Part shown: one piece after another, positions 53,760 through 64,000 of the stretch
Layout: each line of letters starts with the position of its first letter
Numbering within the stretch: the first letter of the stretch is position 1
Source of the DNA: Exobasidium rhododendri
Lineage: Eukaryota; Basidiomycota; Exobasidiomycetes; Exobasidiales; Exobasidiaceae
Direction of reading: 5' to 3'
Length of the DNA: 64,000 nucleotides
Assembly (NCBI GenBank): GCA_026210745.1
Contig: CP110630.1
Location: 1,488,001-1,552,000 of the forward strand
Position numbers and translations under genes: made by a program
The notes under the pieces: model-generated
What the model was told of the DNA's origin: nothing
The model's database searches: none
What the model saw: only the letters and a program-made list of their open reading frames with translations

Positions 53760-55382
53760 ATGCTCGCTCTTCGACAGCAGACTTCTCGCGGCGTTGCTAG
53801 ACAGCTGACATGCGGCAGCGTATCTCAAAGGTCGCTGGCCACTGCCGTTGCCAGACCAGCAAGTACGTATTGCGAACGAGTAGTTCACTTCCGTTTACAG
53901 CAGATTTACCTTCAGATTCCTGTGTTCCTTCTGCCACAGCATGCGGCTCTGATAGTGCCTCTGCATTGGCGCGCCTTCGTCAAAAACGATCACAGGTTCC
54001 CTTTACAGCCGCACTGAAAAGTGAGTTCGGTGTATGAAATGACTGCTATATGCCAGAAGCTGATATTTCTTTCCGAATTGCAGACAACTCCTTTCGATCA
54101 TATGCCACCGAAGCAGCAGGAAAATTTGTAAGAAACAAGCCTCACATGAACATTGGAACTATCGGGCATGTTGGTAAGTAGAAAGGGAGGCGAAGATCAT
54201 CGTTCAAGTCACTCTGCTTACTTGTCTATACTTCAATCACCAGATCACGGAAAAACGACCCTCACTGCCGCCATCACTAAAGTCTTGGCCGAGACCGGAG
54301 GAGGAAAGTTCGTCGACTATTCACAGATCGACAAAGCTCCTGAGGAAAAGGCGCGAGGTATCACTATTTCGACAGCACACGTAGAATACGAGACCACCAA
54401 TCGCCACTATGCTCACGTTGACTGCCCTGGTCACGCTGATTATATTCGAAATATGATCACTGGAGCAGCTCAGATGGACGGAGCGATCATCGTCGTCTCT
54501 GCCACCGATGGTCAAATGCCCCAGACTCGAGAACACTTGCTGCTGGCACGTCAAGTTGGTATCAAGAAGCTTGTCGTCTTTATCAACAAGGTCGATCAGG
54601 TAGACGATATGGAAATGCTGGAATTGGTCGAGATGGAGATGAGAGACTTGCTTACAACATATGGATTTGATGGTGACAACACGCCTATGGTCACGGGATC
54701 TGCACTTGCTGCTCTCCAGGGAAAGAACCCAGAGATCGGAGTAGAAGCTGTTGTCAAGCTTATGAAAGCCACGGATGAATGGTTAGAATTGCCCCCTCGA
54801 GATTTGGAGAAACCTTTCTTAATGCCCGTGGAGGACGTCTTCAGTATCTCTGGACGAGGTACAGTTGTGACAGGTCGAGTCGAAAGAGGTCAGATTCAAA
54901 AGGGGGTGGAAGTGGAGTTGGTCGGACTAGGAAGTAATTTCAAGACCACTCTGACTGGCATTGAGATGTTCCACAAAGAATTGGCCGATGCTCGATGTGG
55001 TGACAATGCCGGCATGCTTCTCCGTGGTCTCAAGAGAGATCAGATCAAGAGAGGAATGGTCCTTGTCGCTCCCGGTAGTATCAAACCCATCAAGAAGTTT
55101 GAAGCCAACATTTATATCTTAACGAAAGAAGAAGGTGGACGGAGCACGCCCTTCCAGAATAATTATCGACCTCAGCTGTTTGTACGCACCACTGATGTCA
55201 CCGTCAGTCTCACTCACCCTGATGCAGCAGATGCCGATGAGAAGTTGGTCATGCCAGGTGACAATGTGACCCTGCTGGGCGAGCTCGTTCACGACGTTGC
55301 CTTGGAAGAAGGAAGTCGATTCACCCTTCGAGAAGGAGGCAAGACCGTCGGTACTGGCTTGGTGACAAAATTGATGGGCTGA
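53760..55382 (+). CDS. TUF1: Mitochondrial translation elongation factor Tu
   Basis: Exons 53760-53862, 53940-54020, 54084-54173 and 54244-55382 give 470 residues. A basic presequence ([20 protein letters not shown]...[10 protein letters not shown]) ends near [16 protein letters not shown], followed by mature EF-Tu. G motifs are GHVDHGKT (created by the third splice), the G2 Thr in [19 protein letters not shown] and NKVDQVDD, and SALAALQGK at the G5 position. Domains 2 and 3 follow ([38 protein letters not shown]). It delivers aminoacyl-tRNA to the mitoribosome. Bacterial-like EF-Tu plus a presequence excludes cytosolic eEF1A. Confidence 0.96.
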
Positions 55383-55813
55383 TTATCGTCTACTCGCAAG
55401 ACCATTCGTCCACAACACAAAAGTAACAATAGAGAAAATGAGACCTGTATCATCCCACCATTCCTTCCCTCGATCCTTCTTCCATCCATCTCTCTCGCTC
55501 TTCTAATCTTGTACTCGTGTGATTACAATCAATCATTGCCCCTTCGGGTTCGTGTTGTGCTTGCGTGGTCTGACGAAGATACAGCATGACGATCTGTCCT
55601 TTTCGTCTCCAGGCGTCGCCAAACCGGCGAAGCTGTCATTGATCTCCAGATGACCGCTCGCCTGCTCTCTGAGGCCACCGAACATCGCGGAGAGTGGAGG
55701 GAGAGGACTTCTACGCGCTGAGAAATAATTTAATAAGAGAGACCAACACCAAAAAGCTGCCTCTCTCTATGTTCTTCCTGTGATCGTGACGTGGTAATTC
55801 TCCTCCTCAAGTG
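55383..55813. promoter_or_regulatory. Intergenic region EF-Tu / Mre11
   Basis: This 431-bp tandem spacer has no recognisable gene. Confidence 0.4.
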
Positions 55814-58716
55814 ATGCCGCCTCGTCGCTCACATCGTCGTGCAGACTCTGGCCGATCGGAAGAGCTCGCCGATGACAACGGGAGTGTCTTCGATGAGGAC
55901 AACACCATCACAAACGGCAGCAATTCTCCTGTTCCTAGGTGAGTCGAACCTTCTAGTGAACAAACACGAAAATTGAAAGACTGATCCTCTTTGTGATCGC
56001 AGACCGTCTACGTCAGATGCCTATACTCCCAGATGTGAGATTGACACCCAGCGTATGGCATGGAGTATTGACTGATTTGTCCCTATACACCCATGGACGT
56101 CATAATCAGCCGCCAAGGATCATGTCAAGATCATGCTTGCGACAGATAACCAGTGAGTGACAGGCGTAAGCGACGACTTAAAAAAAGCTTTTCGCCTCAT
56201 CTTCTTCGCAACCCCCTACCACTTGGACTTTCACCTCCAGCATCGGATACATGGAGCGTGATCCCATTAGAGGCCAAGACTCCATCAATACATTCAGAGA
56301 AATCTTGCAGCTTTCCGTAGAGCATGATGTACGAGACTGGTCTGAATGCTGGTAGAGGATGAGATCTGAGTCAAGATTCTCCTTTCCCCCCTACAGGTCG
56401 ACTTTATACTCCTCGGTGGAGACCTTTTTCATGAGAATAAACCCTCTCGGACGACTCTGCACCAAGTCATGGGGCTGTTGCGAGAGTATACGCTTGGTGA
56501 AAAGCCCGTTTCCATCGAATTACTCAGCGATCCGAACGATGGACGATCGGAGGGTTACAGGTGAGGATGACAGGGGATCGACGATGGTACCTTGACGGGC
56601 AGATAGAGTCAAAGTTCCTGATGTCACTGCGTCTAGCTTTCCGGCTGTCAATTACGAAGACTCGAACCTCAATGTCGCCATACCTTGCTTTTCGATACAC
56701 GGCAATCACGATGACCCACAAGGTGTCGGCGCAGAGGGAGCCTTGTCTGCGCTCGACTTGCTTTCGGTGTCTGGTCTAATAAACTATTTTGGCAAAGTCG
56801 AGTTACCAACTTCAGATGAGCTGGCCTCTAGAGGAACAGATCAAGCTCCGGCAGCAGGCGGTCTGTCTGACAACGGTATCCGGATTCGACCCGTTCTACT
56901 ACAGAAAGGGGGCACAAAGATAGCCCTCTATGGAATGGGAAACATCAAGGATGAACGCATGCACTTCGAACTGCGAAAGAACAGGGTCCGCATGTATCGA
57001 CCAAGGGAGAATCCTAACGATTGGTTTAACATCTTGGCCATTCATCAGAATCGGTGAGTAAAGATTCTTCGTATATTCATCCGACTCCGGGATCCTTATG
57101 CTCAAATTCTTAAAATGAACAGGGCAGCACATGATCCGAAGGCAGTAGTCCCTGAGACCATGTTTGATGACAGCATTCACATGGTCGTTTGGGGTCACGA
57201 GCATGAGCAGCGCATCAATCCAGAAACAGTGTCTGGGAAAAGATATCGGATCAGTCAGCCTGGTAGCAGTGTAGCCACCAGTCTATGTCCAGGAGAAGCA
57301 GCAGAAAAGTGAGTGGCGGCGACGTAGGGTTCATGCGAAGTTGAGTTAGGCTGCTTATGGACGATGTTGTGCTTCCTTTTCCTTAGACAAGTAGCGATTA
57401 TCCACGTTGAAGAAAGGGATTTCCAGCTGGAGCCAATAACGCTGCAAACAGTCCGCCCTTTTGTCATGGACGACATCGACTTAGATGCTGCCATTGACGA
57501 AGCGAAAGTCAAGATTGAAGAAAAGCAGGGCGTCATTAAAGTTTTGAAGAAGAAGATTGATGGCTTGATCGCAAGAGCGGATCGAGAGTGGTTGGAGAAG
57601 CATGCGCATGTGCCTGTCAAGGATCGACCAGAGAAAATTTTGCCTTTGGTCAGACTACGAGTGGCCTACACTCGTCATGAGATTGGCAATATTGTACGCT
57701 TTGGTCAAGCTTTTGTGGACAAAGTAGCTAATCCTAGGGACCTGCTTCAATTTCATAAGAAGAAAGCGGCCTTTGCTGTGCGAAAGAATGCTAACCTGAA
57801 GGACAACTATTTGGAGCCGACGGAGGAAATGATGCCTTCGGAGAGGCTGGAGAAAGTTCATATGAGCGATCTGGTGCAAAGCTATCTGTCCAGTCAGTCG
57901 CTGCAAATTCTCAATCCAGCCGGACTCGAGAGAGCAGTGATGAACTTTGTCGACAAAGACGATCGGGAAGCGATCAGTCATTTTGTGGAAAAGGAGATGA
58001 AGACGACGAATTCGGGATTGGTGGCCATCAACCCGGATGAAAACAAATTAAATGCAGAACTAGATCGCATTCGAGAAGAAAAGATGAGACTGGAAGCTGG
58101 ACACGCCAGGATAGGGGAGGACGAAGGAGGCGAAGAAGAAGAAGATGATTCCGAAGGTACCGGCAGCAAGAAGAAATCAACAACGAAGGAAAAGTCCACT
58201 TCACGGCGTAAAGAGTATGACACAGATGACAGCATGTTCGAAGATTTGGACGATGACGCTTTCATGGAGGAGTCTGAAGCAGCCACCACACAGCAAACGC
58301 AGAGAAAGCAATCGCCTGTCAGAGGTACCAAGCAAAACAATGCATCGACCAATTCTCGAGCAACGCCGAAGATGAGTCAATCAAAGCTAATGTTCAGAGG
58401 CAACAGCGATGATGACGATGATGACGAACTATCAGAGCCAAGTCCCCCTCCTACTACAAAAGCAAGCACAAGTTCCAGAGCAGCCGCACTGAAGGGCGCA
58501 GCATCTACGAAGAAGAAGGTTCCCACTAAGAAGCAAGCTCCAGCAATCAGTACTTCTAGATCAACAGGGGGAAGAGCAGCGGCAAAGAAGGCAAGTACGA
58601 AATTGGTGGAATCGCAAGCTGATGAAGAGGATGATGGAGGTGACACGTATGTCATCGATGATAGCGACGACGAATTCGAGAGAGCCAATAAGAAGACAAC
58701 GAGAGGCAGACGATGA
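55814..58716 (+). CDS. MRE11: Double-strand-break repair nuclease Mre11
   Basis: Eight exons (55814-55938, 56003-56034, 56110-56152, 56241-56328, 56397-56560, 56637-57053, 57123-57308, 57387-58716) give 794 residues. All phosphoesterase motifs are present: ATDNHIG (completed by a splice), [30 protein letters not shown] and VVWGHEHE. The capping domain and the Rad50-contact helices follow. The C-terminal ~230 residues are disordered, acidic and Lys/Ser-rich, with a short RGRR end reminiscent of the Arg-rich tail elsewhere. Mre11 with Rad50 and Nbs1/Xrs2 resects DNA ends and activates Tel1. It is the most finely split gene here, with seven introns packed in its 5' 40%; exon 2 is only 32 nt. Confidence 0.94.
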
Positions 58717-58809
58717 AATGAAATTAGAGCAACACAATGTACAATAATCTGAAGTGAAACGTTTCCCTCTCCACACGACCGACTCGAATTGCAAAGGGTG
58801 TTGACTGCG

Positions 58810-60068
58810 CTACAAAAGCGTCTCGCCTGGTGAGAAAGAGAAAAACAAGACAAGTCAGAGCAGAGTCGTTTGTGGCTGCGGAAAACCGTTACTCACCGAA
58901 GGCCGATCGAATGAGAGAGCACCCTATTGCGATCGTTTGTTGAGCGTCCTTTTCTTGCATTAGCGATGGATTTACCTCCATCACTGCGAAATGGAAGAGG
59001 AAATGAAAAGAGCTCAGTAGACGAAGGTGGAAGCAGATGATTCGCGATTGCCGACATGCACTCACAATCCATGGCGATCAAACAACCGGTCTCGTACAGT
59101 GCTTCACATATGTAATGCCCTTCTCGGAAAGTGAGACCTCCTCGCACTGGTGTTCCTGTACTGGGTGCCACAGATGGATCTAGGGCATCTACGTCGAAGC
59201 TTAAGTGAATAGGTCTTTCTCGCTTGCCAGCTGCCCCATTCACGTAGTCTAGGGCCATGTCGACGACCTACAGCAAAGCAGGGTGAGTACCGAGACTGCT
59301 TTCAAAGGCGGACGCTTCGATGCTTCTTCTCACCTTTCCTATCCCAAATTTGTCTACCTCGTGCATACTGTAGGCCTTGATACCTTGTTCCCTCAGGATT
59401 TTCTTTTCACCCGAGTCAATGTCTCTTAGCCCTATGTACACTAAGCTATCTTTCTTTAGAGGTGCACTTTTCGATAGCCAGGTATTGAATGGTTCTACAT
59501 CTGTACCTTGAAGTCCAAGTAAGAACGACACTGGGCAGCCATGCAAGTTTCCTGATGGTGTTGTCTCGGGTGTGTTAATGTCGGCGTGTGCATCGATCCA
59601 GATGAGGGCAGCATCGGGATGAGCTCGCAGCGAGCCAGCAACGGTTCCCAAGGCCTTGTAAGCTTGTGTCAGTGGGCTTGTCACTCTTATTCCTCCTTCC
59701 CCCGCGCCATCAATACACTAGTCCCCACTCACCAGACTGTGATCACCTCCCAGAGTAAGAGGTATCGATCCGTTACGAGCTGTGTTTTCCACGAAGTTTG
59801 CGACTCTCTTACAGACCTCTGAGACAGTTCTCGGTAGCTTCATCTTTCCGATGTCCGCATCTTCCTTGATGATCGTATTGACGTCTTCGAAGTGTTGATG
59901 ACCTTGAAAGTGGACTTTCCAGCCTAGATCTTCCAACTGGTTGATGAGGCCAGCCTCTACTAGACTATTGGGACCGGTATCAACACCGAGTCGTCTTTGA
60001 CCACCAGAGAAGGGGCAGCCTACGATGGAGACTGACTTGGACGAAGCGTACTTCGGTGTGGTTGCCAT
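58810..60068 (-). CDS. CAR1: Arginase
   Basis: Exons 60068-59733, 59654-59334, 59267-59066, 58983-58897 and 58826-58810 give 320 residues. Metal-ligand motifs of the ureohydrolase fold are all visible: [19 protein letters not shown] and [10 protein letters not shown], plus [14 protein letters not shown] and [18 protein letters not shown] around the active site. The C-terminus is NPSLM...[14 protein letters not shown], with the last 17 nt on their own exon. Intron 1 (59655-59732) ends in AAG; this is the only acceptor restoring HSLALGTVAG. Arginase hydrolyses arginine to ornithine and urea, the first step of arginine catabolism. It is divergent from a leucine-catabolism enzyme. Confidence 0.95.
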
Positions 60069-60415
60069 GCTGTGCAAAGAGACTGTGATGAGGATGCAGC
60101 AGAAGTATGCTCTAGGATGGATTCAAGCTAGAAGATCCAACACTGAGCGTTGCTGCTCCTTGGGCCTCTCTCTCCCTCCCGTCTCTCGACATCTTCATGG
60201 AGCTTTCTTCCTTCCCACCGCACCGAAGACTTCTAATTGTAGCAACCACATGGGAATAATTCTTCGTCGCCCTTGTCTCCCATCTTGTCGACTTGCTTTG
60301 AATATATTTTAACTTTTAGTTTAGCCGTCGCATCCGCCCTTTTGGAAATCCCCGCATTTCCAACTTTGAGCAGACTCGACGTCCTAATACCACAACACAC
60401 CGCTGCTGACTCAAG
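60069..60415. promoter_or_regulatory. Divergent intergenic region, arginase / isovaleryl-CoA dehydrogenase
   Basis: This 347-bp shared region lies between two amino-acid catabolism genes. Co-regulation by nitrogen or carbon status is possible, but I identified no specific operator. Confidence 0.45.
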
Positions 60416-62130
60416 ATGCTTCGTTCTTCGTGGTCGCCCATGACTCGGCATGTCACTAGAGTAGCGTCCTGTTCTCATCGATCTGTGTCATTCTATAGTC
60501 CGTCTTTGGCAGGTCTCAGCGAAGATCAGGCAGAACTAAGGGATGCAGTATCTTCTTGGGCTCAAAAGGAAGTGGCACCAAGAGCGCACGACATCGACAA
60601 GAACAATGCAAGTCCGATGGACCTGTGGCCTAAATTGGGAGACATGGGCTTGCTAGGTATTACAGTACCCGAAGAAGATGGCGGTCTGGGCAAAGGCTAC
60701 TTGGAACACACCATAGTGATGGAAGGTGAGTTTCGGAAAGAGAGCATACATGAAGATCAAACGATACAAACAACCAATGACCGTGATTGTTTTGACCTCC
60801 GATGTACCTATTAGAATTGTCTCGCGCCTCTGGTTCACTTGCACTCTCATACGGAGCTCATTCAAATCTCTGTGTGAATCAAATCCGGAGGCATGGAACA
60901 AAGGAGCAGAAGGAAAAATATCTGCCCGAACTGATTGCAGGTGCCAAAGTAGGAGCGTTGGCTATGAGTGAATCAGGCGCAGGAAGCGATGTAGTGAGCA
61001 TGAAGTCGACAGCAGAGAAGAAAGGTGATCGCTACATTCTTGTGAGTCCCTGCCAGAACAATAGGTATTCAAGCGCGACTACGCTTACCAATCGTGACCG
61101 ACCACTACCACTATCACCACTAATTTCCCCGCTCTCTACGTCATCATGTTCATCACTACCGCAATTCAAAGACGGGAAGTAAAGCCTGGAATACTAATGG
61201 ACCTGTAGCGTCGACCTTTGTCATTGTGAGCTCGGAGATCGTAGTCGAGATGGCGATCAAGAGCTTCTTTAGCTGATATATACTACACCCTCCCTGTGAA
61301 TTGTCATCTCTCTCAGTATGCCAAGACATCTCCCACAAAAGGGCCAAAGGGAATCACTGCCTTCATCGTCGAACGCGGCTGGAAGGGCTTTTCAACAGGA
61401 CCGAAACTAGACAAGGTAGGCATGCGTGGATCAGACACCTGTGAACTCATGTTTGATGGCGTCGAAATTCCCGAAACAAACGTCCTTGGCAAAGTCGATG
61501 GAGGCGCAGCCGTACTGATGTCTGGACTGGACCTGGAAAGACTGGTATTGAGCGGTGGGCCATTGGGGCTGATGCAAGCTGCTTTTGACTTTGCAACCGA
61601 CTACGTTCATCAAAGAAAGCAGTTCAACTCTCGAGTAGGGGAGTTCCAGCTCATGCAAGGGAAGGTAGCAGGTGAGTTGATTCGGAGGAGACGAAAAGAA
61701 GAGAAGTCCTGTGGCACACAAGATCACTAGCAGCACATCTAGCTCACGCGGTGATCTTCCAGACATGTACACCAAACTGAGCGCTTCTCGAGCCTATGTG
61801 TATGCCGTCGCTCGAGCCTGCGATGCTGGACAGATCTCTCGAAGAGACTGCGCCGGGGCTATACTGTACTCTTCCGATCGGGCCGTCGAAGTCACTAGCG
61901 AAGCGATGCAGTCACTAGGAGGGAATGGCTACATCAATGAATACCCAGTGGCAAGGATGCTGCGCGATGCTCGATTGTATACTGTCGGAGCAGGTACGCA
62001 AGAGATTCGTAGGATGCTCATCGGAAGAACGTTCAACGAAGGTAAGTGGTAGATATGATCATTACACTTCATATGTACTCTCCGTCGCTCACCAACCCTC
62101 TCGCTCGTGCATTTCGTAGAGTTGGTATGA
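60416..62130 (+). CDS. Isovaleryl-CoA dehydrogenase (mitochondrial acyl-CoA dehydrogenase)
   Basis: Six exons (60416-60725, 60815-61041, 61172-61225, 61317-61671, 61763-62041, 62120-62130) give 411 residues. A basic presequence ([22 protein letters not shown]) precedes the acyl-CoA dehydrogenase fold: [13 protein letters not shown] for FAD and substrate, [31 protein letters not shown] and [23 protein letters not shown]. The [18 protein letters not shown] block carries the Glu used as catalytic base in isovaleryl-CoA dehydrogenases rather than the C-terminal Glu of other members. The enzyme acts in leucine breakdown. Intron 2 (61042-61171, 130 nt) ends in AAG. The last intron yields FNEELV; if retained, the protein would end FNEGKW with a stop at 62050-62052. 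Confidence 0.9.
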
Positions 62131-62228
62131 AGATCCAATTGAATACCATCTAAATGACTATTTTCATCTTTCAATGTAATCAAATACACACTTTTTCGTA
62201 TCTTGTGTGTTCTTTTCCCTTGCTCTCT

Positions 62229-62763
62229 TTACTTCTTCTTTGGAGCGCTGAGGGGGGCACCGATGTCCTTCCCTCTCAATTTGACACCCAACGCTCGTTC
62301 CATCTTTGCGAGAACTTGAGGGTTTGGCTGTGCTTTGCTTTGCTCAAATTCTTGGATGACTTGAGGTTTCTCGTTGATGAGTTGTCCCAGGTCCTTCTGT
62401 GTCAGCCCTTTCTCTTGTCTAGCTTGCCCGATCGCCTTTCCGACAGTGGGCGCAATCTTGGGAGGTGGGGCTACATCATTCTCTCGATCTAACTTTGCGA
62501 GGTGGGCATGATCAGGTCCGGCGTGACCCTTGTTGACACCAGCGGCGACTGTGGTAGACAAAAGGTCGTGATCAGTACAGCCGTAATCCCTGCAAAGACG
62601 GAAGCCTCGTCCTTAACACACCCTTTCGGTCATTCTCTGTGATTGCTCCAACGGCTCTACCTCGCTCAAGCGCTGTAGGACCTTCTCGCCCACCACCACC
62701 ACCCGGTGCGCCACCGCGGGTCTTCTTTCCGATGACAACAGTAGGTGTATCCCAGTCCGACAT
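62229..62763 (-). CDS. MBF1: Multiprotein-bridging factor 1 (MBF1)
   Basis: Exons 62763-62622 and 62548-62229 flank a 73-nt intron and give 153 residues. The N-terminus SDWDTPTVVIGKK and Gly-rich stretch, then the Cro/C1-type helix-turn-helix (IGQARQEKGLTQKDLGQLINEKPQVIQEFEQ) and a Lys-rich end are diagnostic of eukaryotic MBF1. It bridges Gcn4/bZIP activators with TBP and, on collided ribosomes, prevents frameshifting. The second role fits with the other translation-fidelity genes here (Vms1, eRF1). Confidence 0.95.
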
Positions 62764-63459
62764 GACTATCTGGAGCTTTTGTGGAAGAAAGGAAGAGGTG
62801 AGAGGAAGACAGACGTCCAATAATGTCAGCCGCCTGCTCTCACAAATACATCTTACGTCATACAAATGCTGACAGTGCCGACAGCGAGCCATCTTGCGAT
62901 GTTCCCTAGCCTGCAGGTACTGTGCTACCTCGTCGACCACTCACATGTTTCTGTAGATGCTAAGAGGCTGTCTGCTTGCTATCGACTCGATAATTTTTAA
63001 AGGAAGAAAGGGCTGATCGTAAGAATTCCTATGACAAGAATAGGTGGAGAAGAACACGGAACAGCATCGTGTGAGGCGGTCGTCACTATTCTCCACGTGG
63101 CTTTTTATCCCTGCTCTACCCTAGATCATGATCATTGGAGTCTAGAACGTCTCCCCTTCTCACCGGCTATAGAAATGTCAGCAACTTTCTCATCTGCATC
63201 TGTCGAGTCTGCACTCTACACACCTGGACAGTCGTCTCTGCACAACCCGCTGAGAGGATGAGTGAGACTTTGAAGCTTCCTGCAGCATCTATGACCAACC
63301 TGAAAGGCCTGCCACTTTTATCGCGTCCACTCTGACCCCCCTGAAGTGTGACTCAAGGAAGAAAAGCCGCGGGAATTATGTTTAAAGATTTAGAGATGCT
63401 CCACCCTCCCTCCTCGTCAAAGCGAGAGGGCTGCTTCCTCCGCGCTTGCTTTCCCACCC
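62764..63459. promoter_or_regulatory. Divergent intergenic region, MBF1 / ataxin-10-like gene
   Basis: These 696 bp contain no recognised gene. Open frames here are short and lack family features. The 5' end of the right-hand gene may extend into it if an upstream exon exists. Confidence 0.4.
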
Positions 63460-64000
63460 ATGTGCGTAGGAAGCATTGAGGAGCTGAAGAAGCAGAACAG
63501 AGACCTAGCACAATCCTCAAATGCAAGGCAAGATCTGGTACGGAAATTCCAGGATGGGAGTATCCAGGTATTGGAGATGGCATCAGTATGGAACGATGCC
63601 CTTACTGGATACCAGACATATATAGAATCGGGAGTGGAAGACGAGAGCAGGAATGTGGGCGAAACAAGCGTCATTGCTACGCACAAGCAAGAACTTGAGA
63701 GGGGTCTACTCTGCGCTCGGATCATTCGAAATGCGGTAGCAGGCAGTCCAGAGGGACAAGTAGCTTGCTTCAAGGTAGTTCCGTTGGCCATCTCCGCTCT
63801 CTGGAAGACGACAGCTTTCGCGTTGGAGGGTGAGGAGAACGTCCAGGTCTTGACTCGAACGCTTGTGCAGCTGCTGTCTAATCTCATCACACAAAATGAC
63901 GATTTAAAGGAGTGCTTCTGGCTAGAAACGCTGTTGATCACAGGTGAAGAGCCATCACTCGGCAAATCTAGAGGTGTTGCTGACCTCTTCGTGAGGCTAT
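63460..64000 (+). CDS. Ataxin-10/Ctr86-like protein (5' part)
   Basis: The frame from ATG 63460 stays open to the right edge, giving 180 residues without a stop. A charged helix (SIEELKKQNRDLAQ) leads into armadillo-like helices: CARIIRNAVAGSPEGQVACFK, VVPLAISALWKTTAF and VLTRTLVQLLSNLITQN. The R-N-A/x-G-x-P-E-x-Q pattern followed by a 'leucine-leucine-x-N-L' helix is that of the ataxin-10 (yeast Ctr86) family, which is poorly characterised. The start is tentative: GTGCGTAG|GAAGC at 63462-63474 could instead be a splice acceptor. The 3' part lies outside the window. Confidence 0.65.
   Translation, partial: MCVGSIEELKKQNRDLAQSSNARQDLVRKFQDGSIQVLEMASVWNDALTGYQTYIESGVEDESRNVGETSVIATHKQELERGLLCARIIRNAVAGSPEGQVACFKVVPLAISALWKTTAFALEGEENVQVLTRTLVQLLSNLITQNDDLKECFWLETLLITGEEPSLGKSRGVADLFVRL

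Noticed and set aside
1-64000. tRNA, rRNA, CRISPR or prokaryotic operon features
   Set aside because: By eye I found no T-loop consensus with a matching cloverleaf, no rRNA-like stretch and no spaced repeats; genes are intron-bearing and monocistronic. A covariance-model scan would be needed to exclude a tRNA fully.

Overview
This window is nuclear DNA of a fungus, most likely a basidiomycete. Nearly every gene is a eukaryotic housekeeping gene, and most are split by short GT..AG introns (about 57-130 nt, mostly 60-90) that tend to lie near the 5' end. Intron density is moderate: 874- and 792-residue genes here have none. That fits a smut or Exobasidiomycetes-like relative better than an intron-rich Tremella-type yeast, but the clade is only an inference. 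Genes are closely packed on both strands. Every exon structure given is my own reading of reading frames, splice signals and protein-family similarity; no transcript data were available.

Left block (1-11.5 kb): 3' part of a mitochondrial ribosome-assembly GTPase (MTG1-type, minus), a LYAR-type nucleolar zinc-finger protein, a two-domain AN1 zinc-finger protein, the spindle-checkpoint protein Mad2, a PBDC1/Ypl225w-type eEF1A chaperone, ribosomal protein uL14, a MOB4/phocein-type protein and the autophagy lipase Atg15. Between Atg15 and the next gene lies a 1.43-kb AT-rich element bounded by perfect 33-bp inverted repeats (11715-13147), a non-autonomous DNA transposon candidate.

Middle-left block (13-31 kb): Mad1 with a visible Mad2-interaction motif, a Rab escort protein, chorismate mutase, prefoldin subunit 2, fimbrin, the ribosome-rescue hydrolase Vms1, a mitochondrial PPR protein, and a membrane-anchored protein with a repetitive beta-rich outer region.

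Accessory-looking patch (31-41.5 kb): a GST-like protein, a GNAT acetyltransferase, three small secreted proteins (one with a double-psi beta-barrel-like domain, two sharing the same first-exon architecture), an NmrA-like protein, and a divergently transcribed Zn2Cys6 transcription factor.

Right block (42-64 kb): Nup107/Nup84, an unrecognised 162-residue protein, ribosomal protein eL31, release factor eRF1, elongation factor Spt5 with two kinds of C-terminal repeat, mitochondrial EF-Tu, Mre11, arginase, isovaleryl-CoA dehydrogenase, MBF1, and the 5' part of an ataxin-10/Ctr86-like gene running off the right end.

Two themes stand out. Both halves of the Mad1-Mad2 checkpoint complex are encoded within about 12 kb. 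Translation and its quality control are heavily represented: MTG1, LYAR, PBDC1, uL14, Vms1, eL31, eRF1, EF-Tu and MBF1. I saw no tRNA, rRNA or CRISPR array, and no clearly new multi-gene system.
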